Below are positions 34,512-43,345 of a stretch of 64,000 nucleotides of DNA, piece after piece. Numbering within the stretch: position 1 is the first letter of the stretch; every line of letters begins with the position of its first letter. A program made the translations under genes and the position numbers. Origin of the DNA: an uncultured Pseudodesulfovibrio sp. (GTDB taxonomy: Bacteria; Desulfobacterota; Desulfovibrionia; Desulfovibrionales; Desulfovibrionaceae); NCBI RefSeq assembly GCF_963675635.1, contig NZ_OY776488.1, positions 2,500,001-2,564,000 of the forward strand, in the 5' to 3' direction. The notes beneath the pieces were generated by a model. That model was given only the letters and a program-made list of their open reading frames with translations, ran no database searches and was not told the origin of the DNA.

Positions 34512-34538
34512 CATGGGCAGGATATCTTCCTGCCCATG
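34512..34538 (+). promoter_or_regulatory. Hairpin containing the WbuC start codon
   Basis: CATGGGCAGGA (34512-34522) pairs perfectly over 11 bp with TCCTGCCCATG (34528-34538), loop TATCT. The ATG at 34536 lies in the 3' arm and the only purine-rich site (CAGGA) in the 5' arm. It could limit translation, or act as a processing or terminator-like stem for the acetyltransferase mRNA. Confidence 0.6.
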
Positions 34539-35111
34539 ACAGAAAACTCTACTGACTATCCCCTGGCTATGGATACGCCCGAAACCGACGTTACACCTCT
34601 GAGCCTGACCATGGTCGGAGCCCTGCTCGCGCAGTCCAGAGAAGCGCCGCGCAAACGGATGCTGCAAACGCTGCACACCTCGCATGACGCCCTTGCCCAC
34701 CGCATGTTCAACGCCATGCAACCCGGCACATACATCATGCCCCACCGGCATCTTGACCCGCCCAAGGACGAAACCATTCTTGTGATGGCAGGCTCCCTGA
34801 TCTTCGTACAGTTCACTGACGAAGGCGTTGTCGAAAACACCATTCTGCTCCAGCCCGGCACAGAAAACTTCGGCATTGATGTGGCACCGCACATTTATCA
34901 CACATTCATTCCGCTGAAACAGGACACCCTGGTCTTCGAGACCAAGACCGGACCCTATGAGCCGGACTCCGACAAGAACGTTCCTGACTGGGCTCCCCGG
35001 GAAGGCTCCCCAGAGGCCGAGCCGTATCTGCTAGAGCTGATCAAATCGCTGGCCGAAAAGGCCAATGCTGCCGTGGATCAGATGAATGCGGAGAAAGCCA
35101 CCACTGAATAA
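34536..35111 (+). CDS. WbuC-family cupin protein
   Basis: 191 aa from ATG 34536. Cupin motif AMQPGTYIMPHRHLDPPKDETILVMAGSL with PHRH metal ligands, and VAPHIYHTFIPL the second histidine, as in WbuC proteins found beside O-antigen genes; WbuC lyase activity on sugars is only proposed. N- and C-terminal extensions (PWAPREGSPEAEP type) make it longer than most. Downstream of the acetyltransferase by 41 bp. A second possible start is the ATG at 34569. Confidence 0.75.
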   Translation: MTENSTDYPLAMDTPETDVTPLSLTMVGALLAQSREAPRKRMLQTLHTSHDALAHRMFNAMQPGTYIMPHRHLDPPKDETILVMAGSLIFVQFTDEGVVENTILLQPGTENFGIDVAPHIYHTFIPLKQDTLVFETKTGPYEPDSDKNVPDWAPREGSPEAEPYLLELIKSLAEKANAAVDQMNAEKATTE

Positions 35112-35155
35112 CAGCCAGTCTGTAAGCTTGCCGCCGATTCGCGAATACAGTACAT

Positions 35156-35184
35156 GAGGTGATCTTTTCAAAGGAGATCACCTC
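35156..35184 (+). promoter_or_regulatory. Shine-Dalgarno/anti-Shine-Dalgarno hairpin before the EamA gene
   Basis: GAGGTGATC (35156-35164) is an extended Shine-Dalgarno sequence and pairs perfectly with GATCACCTC (35176-35184), which is identical to the 3' tail of 16S rRNA. The loop holds a second site, AAAGGA. The TTG start follows at 35185. Confidence 0.6.
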
Positions 35185-36096
35185 TTGAATTCACGGACAT
35201 TTCGCGCTGACATTCTGCTCTTCGTTACTGCCGCCATATGGGGACTCGCTTTTGTCGCCCAGTGCGTCGGCATGGAACATGTCGGCCCACTGACCTTTAA
35301 CGGAATTCGCTTCGCTCTCGGTGCTCTCGCCTTGTTGCCACTCATTCTGTATCTGGAAAAATCCCGCCCGGACACTCAGGCCAAAACCGACACCAAGACC
35401 ATGGTTATCGGGGGAGGCATACTCGGCCTGGTCCTGTTCTGCGGCGCATCACTCCAACAGGTCGGACTGGCTGGTCCGCAATTGGCGACGTTCGGTCTGG
35501 AGGCCTCTACAGCCGGGAAAGCCGGTTTTATCACTGGCCTCTACGTCGTCTTCGTGCCGATTTTCGGTCTTTTTCTGCTCCAGAAAACCGGATGGGGTAC
35601 ATGGATTGGTGCCGCCATGGCCGTTGTCGGCATGTATCTGCTTTCGGTCACCTCGGGACTATCCATCTCCTTCGGCGATCTGCTCATCCTGATTGGTGCG
35701 GTCTTCTGGGCAGCTCATGTCCTGATCATCGGCAAGCTGTCACCCGGTCTGAATGCGGTGGATGCCATCAAGCTCTCCACGGTCCAGTTCGCAGCCTGCG
35801 CCGTTCTCAGCCTCATCGGGGCCATAGCAACAGAAGAAATCACCATGACCGGCCTTATCGGAGCCGCTCCAGCCATTGCTTACGGCGGCCTCATGTCCGT
35901 GGGTGTCGCCTACACCTTGCAGGTCATTGCCCAGCGAGATGCCCAGCCGGCGCACGCAGCCGTCATTCTCAGCCTTGAGGCGGTTTTTGCCGCACTCGGC
36001 GGATGGCTCATGCTAGGTGAGGTTTTGACGGTTCGCGCCATGATCGGTTGCGGGTTGATGTTGGCGGGGATGGTGTTGAGTCAACTCAAACCTTAA
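35185..36096 (+). CDS. EamA/DMT-superfamily transporter
   Basis: 303 aa, about ten membrane segments in two EamA halves. Typical motifs: LLFVTAAIWGLAFVAQ at the N-terminus, GVAYTLQVIAQRDAQPAHAAVILSLEAVFAALGGWLMLGE in the second half. The substrate is unknown. It starts with TTG 35185, supported by AAGGAG at 35171-35176 and by the absence of an ATG nearby. A terminator follows at 36113. Confidence 0.85.
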   Translation: MNSRTFRADILLFVTAAIWGLAFVAQCVGMEHVGPLTFNGIRFALGALALLPLILYLEKSRPDTQAKTDTKTMVIGGGILGLVLFCGASLQQVGLAGPQLATFGLEASTAGKAGFITGLYVVFVPIFGLFLLQKTGWGTWIGAAMAVVGMYLLSVTSGLSISFGDLLILIGAVFWAAHVLIIGKLSPGLNAVDAIKLSTVQFAACAVLSLIGAIATEEITMTGLIGAAPAIAYGGLMSVGVAYTLQVIAQRDAQPAHAAVILSLEAVFAALGGWLMLGEVLTVRAMIGCGLMLAGMVLSQLKP

Positions 36097-36112
36097 TGAA
36101 GAGATAAGGAAG

Positions 36113-36136
36113 GGCCGCTTTGAGAGCGGCCTTTTT
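36113..36136 (+). terminator. Terminator after the EamA gene
   Basis: GGCCGCT and AGCGGCC stem, five T after it. Confidence 0.9.
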
Positions 36137-36140
36137 GTTT

Positions 36141-36731
36141 GGAAGATGGCGCCTTCGGCGAGAGCCGTTGTTGGGTGCTGAAGCACCCAATGTTCTCCAT
36201 GCCCTCCCGGCGGGGGCCGTTTTTTTGTTGGGGCAAAAAAAGGGCCGAAAAAAGCCCCTTACTAGCTTGGCCGCCTTGTGATCGGCGGTAAGAAGCTGAT
36301 CACCGCGCGCTGTCAGCTTCTAAGCCTTCCGATCAAGGGCTAAGTCCAATCTTCGTCTGGCAAAGGGAAGAGCTCGTCTTCGAAGAAAGAGCGGTGTTGG
36401 GAGGGCTAAAGCCTCCCAAGGCCCTTTATGGTTATCGAAGATCCAAAAAATCAAAACCTCTCACCTACACCGAGCAGTATCTTACAGCGACCACCAATTG
36501 ATAACGGACCTTAGAGCCTGTCCTACGCGGCGTAGCGCAGCCCGACCGCAGCCTGTTTCAACAGACAAATCTGTCGGGCAGTGAAGCCGCGTACAGGCTC
36601 TTGGGTCCGGTATCAGGATCACAGCCCAAAAGGCGCTTTTTGCCTCCTTTTGCCGCCCCGCAAAAAGCAGGTCGCCGTCAAGGCGAAACCTTTGCAATAA
36701 TATCGTTTGCATCTCCACTACGAACGCACGC
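36141..36731 (+). repeat. Dispersed structured repeat, copy 2
   Basis: Second copy of 3359-3821, same orientation. It differs mainly by 131 extra bases at 36220-36350, which contain their own hairpin (AGAAGCTGA pairing with TCAGCTTCT). The 17-bp outer stem recurs at 36505-36521 with 36593-36609. It occupies most of the 835-bp gap; the remaining 200 bp to the next gene hold nothing recognised. Confidence 0.8.
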
Positions 36732-36931
36732 AAACCCAAAAAGAACCTGCCACACTATCGCAACAAACCTGACACGTCCTAACCAAGCACCAGCCCTGCC
36801 AAAAGGATACACTCCCTCCACAACGCACCGTAAAACTCCTTCCTTTCACTGCGGGGACGACCTCCCTCTCCGTGTCCGTCCCGCACCTTTCCTTGCCAAA
36901 ATCGACAGATTATGGTTTCAATTAACACATC

Positions 36932-37918
36932 ATGAAAACATGTATTTTTCTTCCTCCGGTCAACAAACCGACTGGTGGCGTCACGGTTCTACGGCAGATT
37001 GCCGACATTCTCCATCAGGCTGGACGAGAAGTCTGTCTCGTAGCTCGTGAAAAAGGCGGTTGGAGACCTGAAGGTCTGGCCAATGCCGCACCTGTCATCG
37101 AATGGTCAGACCTGCACCTAACTAAAGATAACCTCTGGCTTGTTCCCGAAGGCTGGGTCAACGCCCTGGCCCCCGGCATGGAAGCAGGCGCGTATTGCGT
37201 CAACTACGTACAGAACTGGGCCTACCTGTTCTCCGCCCTGCCCGAAGGTGTCGACTGGCATAACCTGCCCGTGGAATTCCTGGCCGTGTCCGAGCCTGTC
37301 TCCCAGTTCATCAAGCAATCCACTTTCAAGGATTCGCCCATCATCCGACCGGGTATTGACCGCTCCATATTTCATCCATCAGACAAGAAAAAAACAGAAC
37401 GCATCACCGTGGCCTTCATGCCGCGAAAAAACAAAGCCCTGACCCAGCAGATCAAGGCTATATTCGAACACCGCGTCGGATCGAACACCGTCAACTGGCT
37501 CCCTATCGAAGGCATGGATACCCATCATGTGGCAGAGGCATTGCGCTCCGCCCACATATTCCTCGCGACCGGCTTCCCCGAAGGCTGCCCGTTGCCGCCC
37601 CTTGAAGCCATGGCCTGCGGCTGTCTGCCTGTTGGCTTCACCGGCTTCGGCGGTTGGGACTACATGCGTCAGAGTCAACCTATACCCCGTTACACACCAT
37701 GGATTGAACTGCGTGAAGTGGACTGGGGTGGAAACGGATTGTGGTGCGCTGACGGCGATGTCCTCGACGCCGCACTCTGTCTTGAAGAAGCTGTCACCAT
37801 GATAAGAGAAGATGATCTTTACATGACGGCGGCTCTTGAATCAGGGCAGAAGACTGCCGACGCCTACAGCACCGACGAACAAAAACTCGCAGTCCTGACC
37901 GCTTGGGACGCACTCTAA
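36932..37918 (+). CDS. GT-B glycosyltransferase
   Basis: 328 aa. IFLPPVNKPTGGVTVLRQIADILHQAG is the N-terminal Gly-rich loop; RPGIDRSIFHPSD and FLATGFPEGCPLPPLEAMACGCLPVGFTGFGG are the donor-side motif of family 4-like enzymes. It is shorter than the usual 370-420 aa. No ribosome site is visible before ATG 36932. It is followed 13 bp later by tatD. Confidence 0.78.
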   Translation: MKTCIFLPPVNKPTGGVTVLRQIADILHQAGREVCLVAREKGGWRPEGLANAAPVIEWSDLHLTKDNLWLVPEGWVNALAPGMEAGAYCVNYVQNWAYLFSALPEGVDWHNLPVEFLAVSEPVSQFIKQSTFKDSPIIRPGIDRSIFHPSDKKKTERITVAFMPRKNKALTQQIKAIFEHRVGSNTVNWLPIEGMDTHHVAEALRSAHIFLATGFPEGCPLPPLEAMACGCLPVGFTGFGGWDYMRQSQPIPRYTPWIELREVDWGGNGLWCADGDVLDAALCLEEAVTMIREDDLYMTAALESGQKTADAYSTDEQKLAVLTAWDAL

Positions 37919-37931
37919 CCATTACATAATC

Positions 37932-38750
37932 ATGTCCAAAAAAAACCGACCTGAACCGGAATCCCTGGCACTCCCTGCCGGGGGAGTGGATTCTCACGCG
38001 CATCTCGACCTTGAAGACTTTGATGATGACCGGGACGAACTTATTGCCCGGGCAACAGCCTCGGGTTTCAGCCAGATCATCAACGTGTTTCTGGGACCTG
38101 ACGCCTATGAGGCAAAACGGTCACTCTTTGACAAACACCCGCACATTTCCTTTCTGCTCGGCATTCATCCCAACAATGCCAACGACCTGACCGACGACGT
38201 GCTCAACCGCATGCGCGAACATTTCAAGACCGACCCGCGTCTCAAAGGGGTGGGCGAAATCGGTCTCGACTATTATTGGGAACGAGTGCCGCATGATGTC
38301 CAGAAAGCCGCTTTCACCAAGCAGCTCGACCTGGCCCGAGAGCTTTCCCTGCCGGTCATTATTCACTCGCGTGACGCCAACGACGACACGGTGAAGGTTC
38401 TCGTAGAGCAGGGATTCAAGGATTCCCCTGTCCTGTGGCATTGTTTCGGCGCAGGTATCGAGCTTGCCGAAACAATCGTCAACAACGGCTGGCACATATC
38501 CATCCCCGGCCCGGTCACGTTCCGTAAGAAGTCAGATGACATTCAGGCCGCTGTCGCCCGCATCCCCTTTGACCGGCTCATGATCGAGACAGACTGTCCG
38601 TATCTCGCACCCGAACCATGGCGCGGCAAACGGAACCACCCAGCTCTCGCGGCATTCACCGCGCAACGAATCGCCCAGATCAAAGGACGTTCGCTTGAGG
38701 ATATCTGGCAGATCACCGGTGACAACGCTCGACGCTTTTTCGGTTTATAG
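37932..38750 (+). CDS. TatD-family metal-dependent hydrolase
   Basis: 272 aa TIM-barrel nuclease-like protein: VDSHAHLDLEDFDDDRDELI (HxH), GEIGLDYYW, PVIIHSRDANDDT, WHCFGAG and LMIETDCPYLAPEPWRGKRNHPA are the metal-ligand motifs in order. TatD proteins are 3'-5' deoxyribonucleases or deacylases in DNA repair and quality control. The N-terminal extension of about 18 residues before the first motif is slightly long. Confidence 0.9.
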   Translation: MSKKNRPEPESLALPAGGVDSHAHLDLEDFDDDRDELIARATASGFSQIINVFLGPDAYEAKRSLFDKHPHISFLLGIHPNNANDLTDDVLNRMREHFKTDPRLKGVGEIGLDYYWERVPHDVQKAAFTKQLDLARELSLPVIIHSRDANDDTVKVLVEQGFKDSPVLWHCFGAGIELAETIVNNGWHISIPGPVTFRKKSDDIQAAVARIPFDRLMIETDCPYLAPEPWRGKRNHPALAAFTAQRIAQIKGRSLEDIWQITGDNARRFFGL

Positions 38751-38790
38751 AGGACTTTCCCAAACACCTTGCACCTTTTCATGAAGCAAT

Positions 38791-38824
38791 AAAACCCCTG
38801 ATATATCATCATATCAGGGGTTTT
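38791..38824. terminator. Bidirectional terminator between tatD and rocD
   Basis: AAAACCCCTGATAT and ATATCAGGGGTTTT form a perfect 14-bp stem with a 6-nt loop. Confidence 0.88.
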
Positions 38825-38895
38825 CATTTTTGCCCTTGGCCAAAGGCGACACATACAGTTTTGGAAAGCCCGCAGAAAACGACCGCCGGAGGCTT

Positions 38896-40095
38896 TTATT
38901 GACTCAGAACAGGGGCAATCCGTTCAAGTGCCCAGTCGATGTCGGTTTTCGTGATGACGAGCGGCGGAGCAAAACGGATGATGGTTTCATGAGTCTCCTT
39001 GCAGAGCAACCCGACGTCCTTGAGCTTTTCACAATACTGACGCGCCCCGCCAGCGTTATCGTGGAACTCGACACCGATGAGCAGGCCTCGCCCACGGACC
39101 CCCTTGATCTTGGGGTTCCTGATCTTTCGCAATCCCTCCATGAAATAGTCGCCCATCTTCTTGGCGTTCCCGATAAGATCATCCTCGACGAGCACCTTGA
39201 GCGCGGCTCGGGCCACGGCACAGGCGAGCGGATTGCCGCCAAAAGTGGAGCCATGCTCACCAGGCTTGAGCACGCCGAGAACTTCAGTGTTGGAAAGCAC
39301 GGCGGAGACGGGATAAAAGCCACCGGAAAGCGCCTTGCCGATAAGGGTAAGATCTGCTTCGACGCCTTCATGCTCTTCAGCCAGAAGCGCGCCGGTTCGA
39401 CCGAGGCCGGTCTGAATTTCGTCGAAAATGAGGACAATGCCCTTTTCATCACAGATCCGTCGAACCGCTTTGAGATACCCGTCAGGCGGGATGATAACCC
39501 CGGCCTCGCCCTGAATGGGTTCCACGAGAAAGGCTACGGTATTCTCGTTGATGGCAGCTTCAAAAGCGGCTGCATCTCCGAAGTCGACGACTTTGAATCC
39601 GGGCGTAAACGGCCCGAATCCGGTGGTGGATACCGGGTCGGTGGAGAAGGAAACAATGGTGATGGTCCGACCATGAAAGTTATTACGGCAGACGATAATT
39701 TCCGCCTTGTTCTCAGGTACGCCCTTGACCTGGTAGCCCCACTTCCGGACAGCCTTGATGGCGGTTTCAACGGCTTCTGCGCCGGAGTTCATGGGGAGCA
39801 CCTTGTGGGAATTGGTCAGATCACACAACTCCTTGTAGAGGGGCCCAAGCTGATCATTGCGGAAGGCACGGGATGTCAGGGTGAGTTTTTTGGCCTGTTC
39901 AAACATGGCTGCCATGATCTTTGGATTGCAATGTCCCTGATTCACGGCAGAGTATGCAGACAGACAATCCATATATTTTTTACCGTCTACATCCCACACC
40001 CATATTCCTTCTCCCCGTTCGATAACCACGTCGAGCGGCTTGTAGTTGTGTGCGCCGAATTCATCTTCAAGCAGAATGTATTGATCCGATTTCAT
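38896..40095 (-). CDS. rocD: Ornithine--oxo-acid aminotransferase
   Basis: 399 aa class III PLP aminotransferase. [43 protein letters not shown] and the lysine in [17 protein letters not shown] match ornithine aminotransferase, which links ornithine to glutamate semialdehyde and proline. N-acetylornithine and other class III enzymes are related, but [25 protein letters not shown] is the RocD-type N-terminus. Confidence 0.88.
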   Translation of the reverse strand: MKSDQYILLEDEFGAHNYKPLDVVIERGEGIWVWDVDGKKYMDCLSAYSAVNQGHCNPKIMAAMFEQAKKLTLTSRAFRNDQLGPLYKELCDLTNSHKVLPMNSGAEAVETAIKAVRKWGYQVKGVPENKAEIIVCRNNFHGRTITIVSFSTDPVSTTGFGPFTPGFKVVDFGDAAAFEAAINENTVAFLVEPIQGEAGVIIPPDGYLKAVRRICDEKGIVLIFDEIQTGLGRTGALLAEEHEGVEADLTLIGKALSGGFYPVSAVLSNTEVLGVLKPGEHGSTFGGNPLACAVARAALKVLVEDDLIGNAKKMGDYFMEGLRKIRNPKIKGVRGRGLLIGVEFHDNAGGARQYCEKLKDVGLLCKETHETIIRFAPPLVITKTDIDWALERIAPVLSQ

Positions 40096-40249
40096 CGTCT
40101 TGCCCCCCTGAATTTTCAGTTTGCGAAGATACTACCTGCCATATCCGTTCGCATCAAGTGAGAAGGAAAATAATTGGTATTTATGGTGGAAAGTGTATAC
40201 TTCACTGCTACCGCAAAGAGGATGCATCATCTGGGGAAAAAGGACGGAC

Positions 40250-43200
40250 ATGACCAAAGAAACAACGCGAAAAGACCAGTCTGCCCGCACACCTTGCCAG
40301 ACAGGAATCAAGAATTTCAATCTTCCTGAGGGGTGTTTCAAGGCGCTGTTCGAGTCCAGCAGTGACGGCCTTGTGTTCACCGATCCCAAAGGGATCATTC
40401 TCAAGGTGAATCCCGCTTTTTGCACCATGCTCAGGTACCCTGCCGAAGAATTGATCGGTAAAACACCTCTGGACTTCACCCCGCCGGAAAGCCGGGAATC
40501 AGAAGCCGAACTTGTCCACCGTCTGTTGAACGATAAAAACGGCGACACCACATTCGAAAAAGAATTCATACGCTCAGACGGCAATCGCATTCAAGTTCGG
40601 GTCTCATTCTGGAGCTGCCCTGACAGCCCTGTAAAAGGTGGCACGTGGGGAACGGTTCGCGACATCACCGCCCAGAAGGCAGCGGAATTCGAAGCTGCCA
40701 GATCATGCGAACGCTACCGGTTCATGGCTGAGAACACAGATGACGTCATCTGGGCCATAGGACCGGATTTCACATATACTTATATCAGCCCGTCGGTGGA
40801 ACGCCTGCGAGGGTTCACCCCCAAAGAGGTCCTAGGTACAAATGGCAAGGAAGCCATGACTCTGGATTCGAAAGCCAGACTCATGGAAGCCTTTGAAGTA
40901 GATCAAGAAAAGGCACTTCACGGCGACGACGTCACTCTCACTCGATTGGAGCTGGAGCTGTATTGCAAAGACGGCTCTACAGTCTGGGTCGAATCCGTCA
41001 TAAAAGCCCTGTGGAGTGAGGACGGGAAATGGCTCGGGTCTGTTGGATCTTCCCGCGACATTTCCGAACGCAAAAGAATGGAAGATCGGCTTAAAAAGAG
41101 CCGGCGCTCGGTACGCGCCCTGCTCGACGCCATCACGGAACCTGTGGGACTCTTTAATCTGGAAGGCTCAGTCCTGGCCGCAAACCACACACTGGCAATG
41201 ATTCTTGGACGGTCAGTAGACAATGTCATTGACTGTAACATCTTCGACTTCATGCCGGAAATGTTGGCAAATACGGTCAGAAAGGCTTTTCGTGATGTAA
41301 AAAAAACGGGCAAGGCGGTCTCTGAAGAAACTATATGGGGCGGCAGAATACTGGAAAGCATCATCTATCCAGTACTTGACGGGGACAAAGTAACCACCAT
41401 TGCGGTCTATTCCAGAGACGTGACTGATTCGCGTTATGCCGAAGAAGCCAGAAAAAAAACCCAGGAACAATACCGCCTCATCGTGGAAACCGCCAACGAA
41501 GGCATCGTGGGATTGGATACAGACTGGCGCATCACCTATGTCAATGAAATCATGGCAGACTTTCTCGGGTATGACGCTGTTGATATCATTGGCCGAAGAT
41601 ACACTCAGTTTATCCTGCCGAAAGAGGTGAAAGATTTCGAAAAGCACGCTGATGAGGTCATGCTCGGCAAACGAGACCGCTATGAACGACAGTTTCTCCA
41701 CAAAGACGGTCATGGAATGTGGGGGCTGGTTTCAGTCTCACCCTTGACCTCGGAAGAAGGCGATCATCTTGGTGCCTTTGCCATGATTGCAGACATTACT
41801 GAAGTCAAACAGGCCCACGAAAGACTGCTGACCATCCTCGACGGCATGAGTGCCTATATTTACGTTTCTGACCTGGATACCAATGAGATTCTCTTCATGA
41901 ACGCCCACATGCGGGATCGCTTCGGTCCATACGACTCGGAAACGACCTGTTATCAGCATGTGCGTGGCCTCAGCAAAAAATGTGAAAATTGTGCCAAGAA
42001 AAAAATCATTGATGCCGACGGCAAACCTGCCGGAACCCTTGTCTCTGAAAGATACAGTGAAAAGCACAAGACATGGTATCTCAATTACGACAGCGCCATT
42101 GAGTGGTTGCGCGGACGCTTGGTACACATGCACATGGGAACGGATATTACGGAACTGAAGACCATGGCAACCGAGCTGGAACACGCAATGGTTGAAGCGC
42201 AGGCCGCCAGCCTGTCAAAAAATGAATTCCTGGCAAATATGAGTCATGAAATCAGGACACCACTGAACGGCCTGCTCGGTATGATGCAGTTGCTACAACT
42301 CACCAACCTGGAACCGACCCAGCAGGATTATCTGAACACCGCGCTCAATTCCGGCCGAAACTTATTGCAGATTCTCAACGACATCCTTGACTTGTCCAAA
42401 GTTGAGTCCGGCAAACTGGAACTGGAGGAAAGCGAATTCGAACTGGGTGAAATGCTCGACTCGGTGATAAGCACGTTTCGATTCGACGTTGAAGAGCGCG
42501 GCTTGAACATGTCGTGGACCATTGATCCCGATCTTCCCCGATTCTTCATGGCGGACAGAGGGCGGCTCCGTCAAATCCTGTTCAACCTGGTCGGAAACGC
42601 CGCCAAATTCACAGACCACGGGTCCATCCATGTCGAAGCATATCCGCTCAAAAGCACCCTGACAAAGGACAATGTCCATATTTTTTTCCAGGTAACGGAC
42701 ACAGGCATCGGCATTCCCGCCCACAAGATCAAGGATGTTTTCGACCCCTTTACACAGGCGGATGGATCAACAACGCGCAAATATCAAGGAACAGGGCTCG
42801 GGCTGGGCATCGTGCACCGACTGGTGTCGCTCATGAACGGCACCTTGAACGTGGACAGTCGCTTAAACGAAGGAACGACGCTCGTATTCACCATTCAGGC
42901 GAGGCCTGTTGACAATCCGACCAGATCAACAGCCGACAATGAGCACGGTTCACATCAAAAGAGTTTGTCCATACTTGTGGCCGAAGACGAGCGCGTCAAT
43001 CAGATGGTCGTGGAACGTCTTCTCAAAAAGTTCGGCCATCTCCCCTTGTGCGTTGACAGCGGTGAAAAAGCGTTGGAAATTCTCAAGAATGAATCTTTCG
43101 ATCTCTTTCTCTCGGACATCCAAATGCCCGGACTTGACGGTGTGGAAACCACTCGCGTCATACGTCAGAAACTCGGTCTTGATTTACCGATTATAGCACT

Positions 43201-43345
43201 GACTGCACACGCCATGAAAGGTGACAAGGACCGCTTTATGGAAGCAGGCATGAATGGATACATAGCCAAACCATTTAACATGGAAAAACTGCGGAAAGAA
43301 ATCGAACGGGTTATGGCAGAAGCGTCTATACGCAAAAAGAACTGA
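40250..43345 (+). CDS. Multi-PAS hybrid sensor histidine kinase
   Basis: 1031 aa, no membrane segment, so a cytoplasmic sensor. About five PAS domains cover 25-630; the last contains a Cys group (CYQHVRGLSKKCENC) that could bind a cluster or sense redox state. HisKA with His666 (FLANMSHEIRTPLNG), HATPase (VGNAAKFTDHG, DTGIGIPAHKI, GTGLGLGIVHRL) and a C-terminal receiver with Asp956 (LFLSDIQMPGLDGVET) follow. ATG 40250 has AAGGA upstream. Its stop and the selD stop are directly adjacent, so the two genes converge without a gap. Confidence 0.9.
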   Translation: MTKETTRKDQSARTPCQTGIKNFNLPEGCFKALFESSSDGLVFTDPKGIILKVNPAFCTMLRYPAEELIGKTPLDFTPPESRESEAELVHRLLNDKNGDTTFEKEFIRSDGNRIQVRVSFWSCPDSPVKGGTWGTVRDITAQKAAEFEAARSCERYRFMAENTDDVIWAIGPDFTYTYISPSVERLRGFTPKEVLGTNGKEAMTLDSKARLMEAFEVDQEKALHGDDVTLTRLELELYCKDGSTVWVESVIKALWSEDGKWLGSVGSSRDISERKRMEDRLKKSRRSVRALLDAITEPVGLFNLEGSVLAANHTLAMILGRSVDNVIDCNIFDFMPEMLANTVRKAFRDVKKTGKAVSEETIWGGRILESIIYPVLDGDKVTTIAVYSRDVTDSRYAEEARKKTQEQYRLIVETANEGIVGLDTDWRITYVNEIMADFLGYDAVDIIGRRYTQFILPKEVKDFEKHADEVMLGKRDRYERQFLHKDGHGMWGLVSVSPLTSEEGDHLGAFAMIADITEVKQAHERLLTILDGMSAYIYVSDLDTNEILFMNAHMRDRFGPYDSETTCYQHVRGLSKKCENCAKKKIIDADGKPAGTLVSERYSEKHKTWYLNYDSAIEWLRGRLVHMHMGTDITELKTMATELEHAMVEAQAASLSKNEFLANMSHEIRTPLNGLLGMMQLLQLTNLEPTQQDYLNTALNSGRNLLQILNDILDLSKVESGKLELEESEFELGEMLDSVISTFRFDVEERGLNMSWTIDPDLPRFFMADRGRLRQILFNLVGNAAKFTDHGSIHVEAYPLKSTLTKDNVHIFFQVTDTGIGIPAHKIKDVFDPFTQADGSTTRKYQGTGLGLGIVHRLVSLMNGTLNVDSRLNEGTTLVFTIQARPVDNPTRSTADNEHGSHQKSLSILVAEDERVNQMVVERLLKKFGHLPLCVDSGEKALEILKNESFDLFLSDIQMPGLDGVETTRVIRQKLGLDLPIIALTAHAMKGDKDRFMEAGMNGYIAKPFNMEKLRKEIERVMAEASIRKKN

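Noticed and set aside
38830..40161. 443-codon plus-strand open frame
   Set aside because: Antisense to rocD; no ribosome site or domain.
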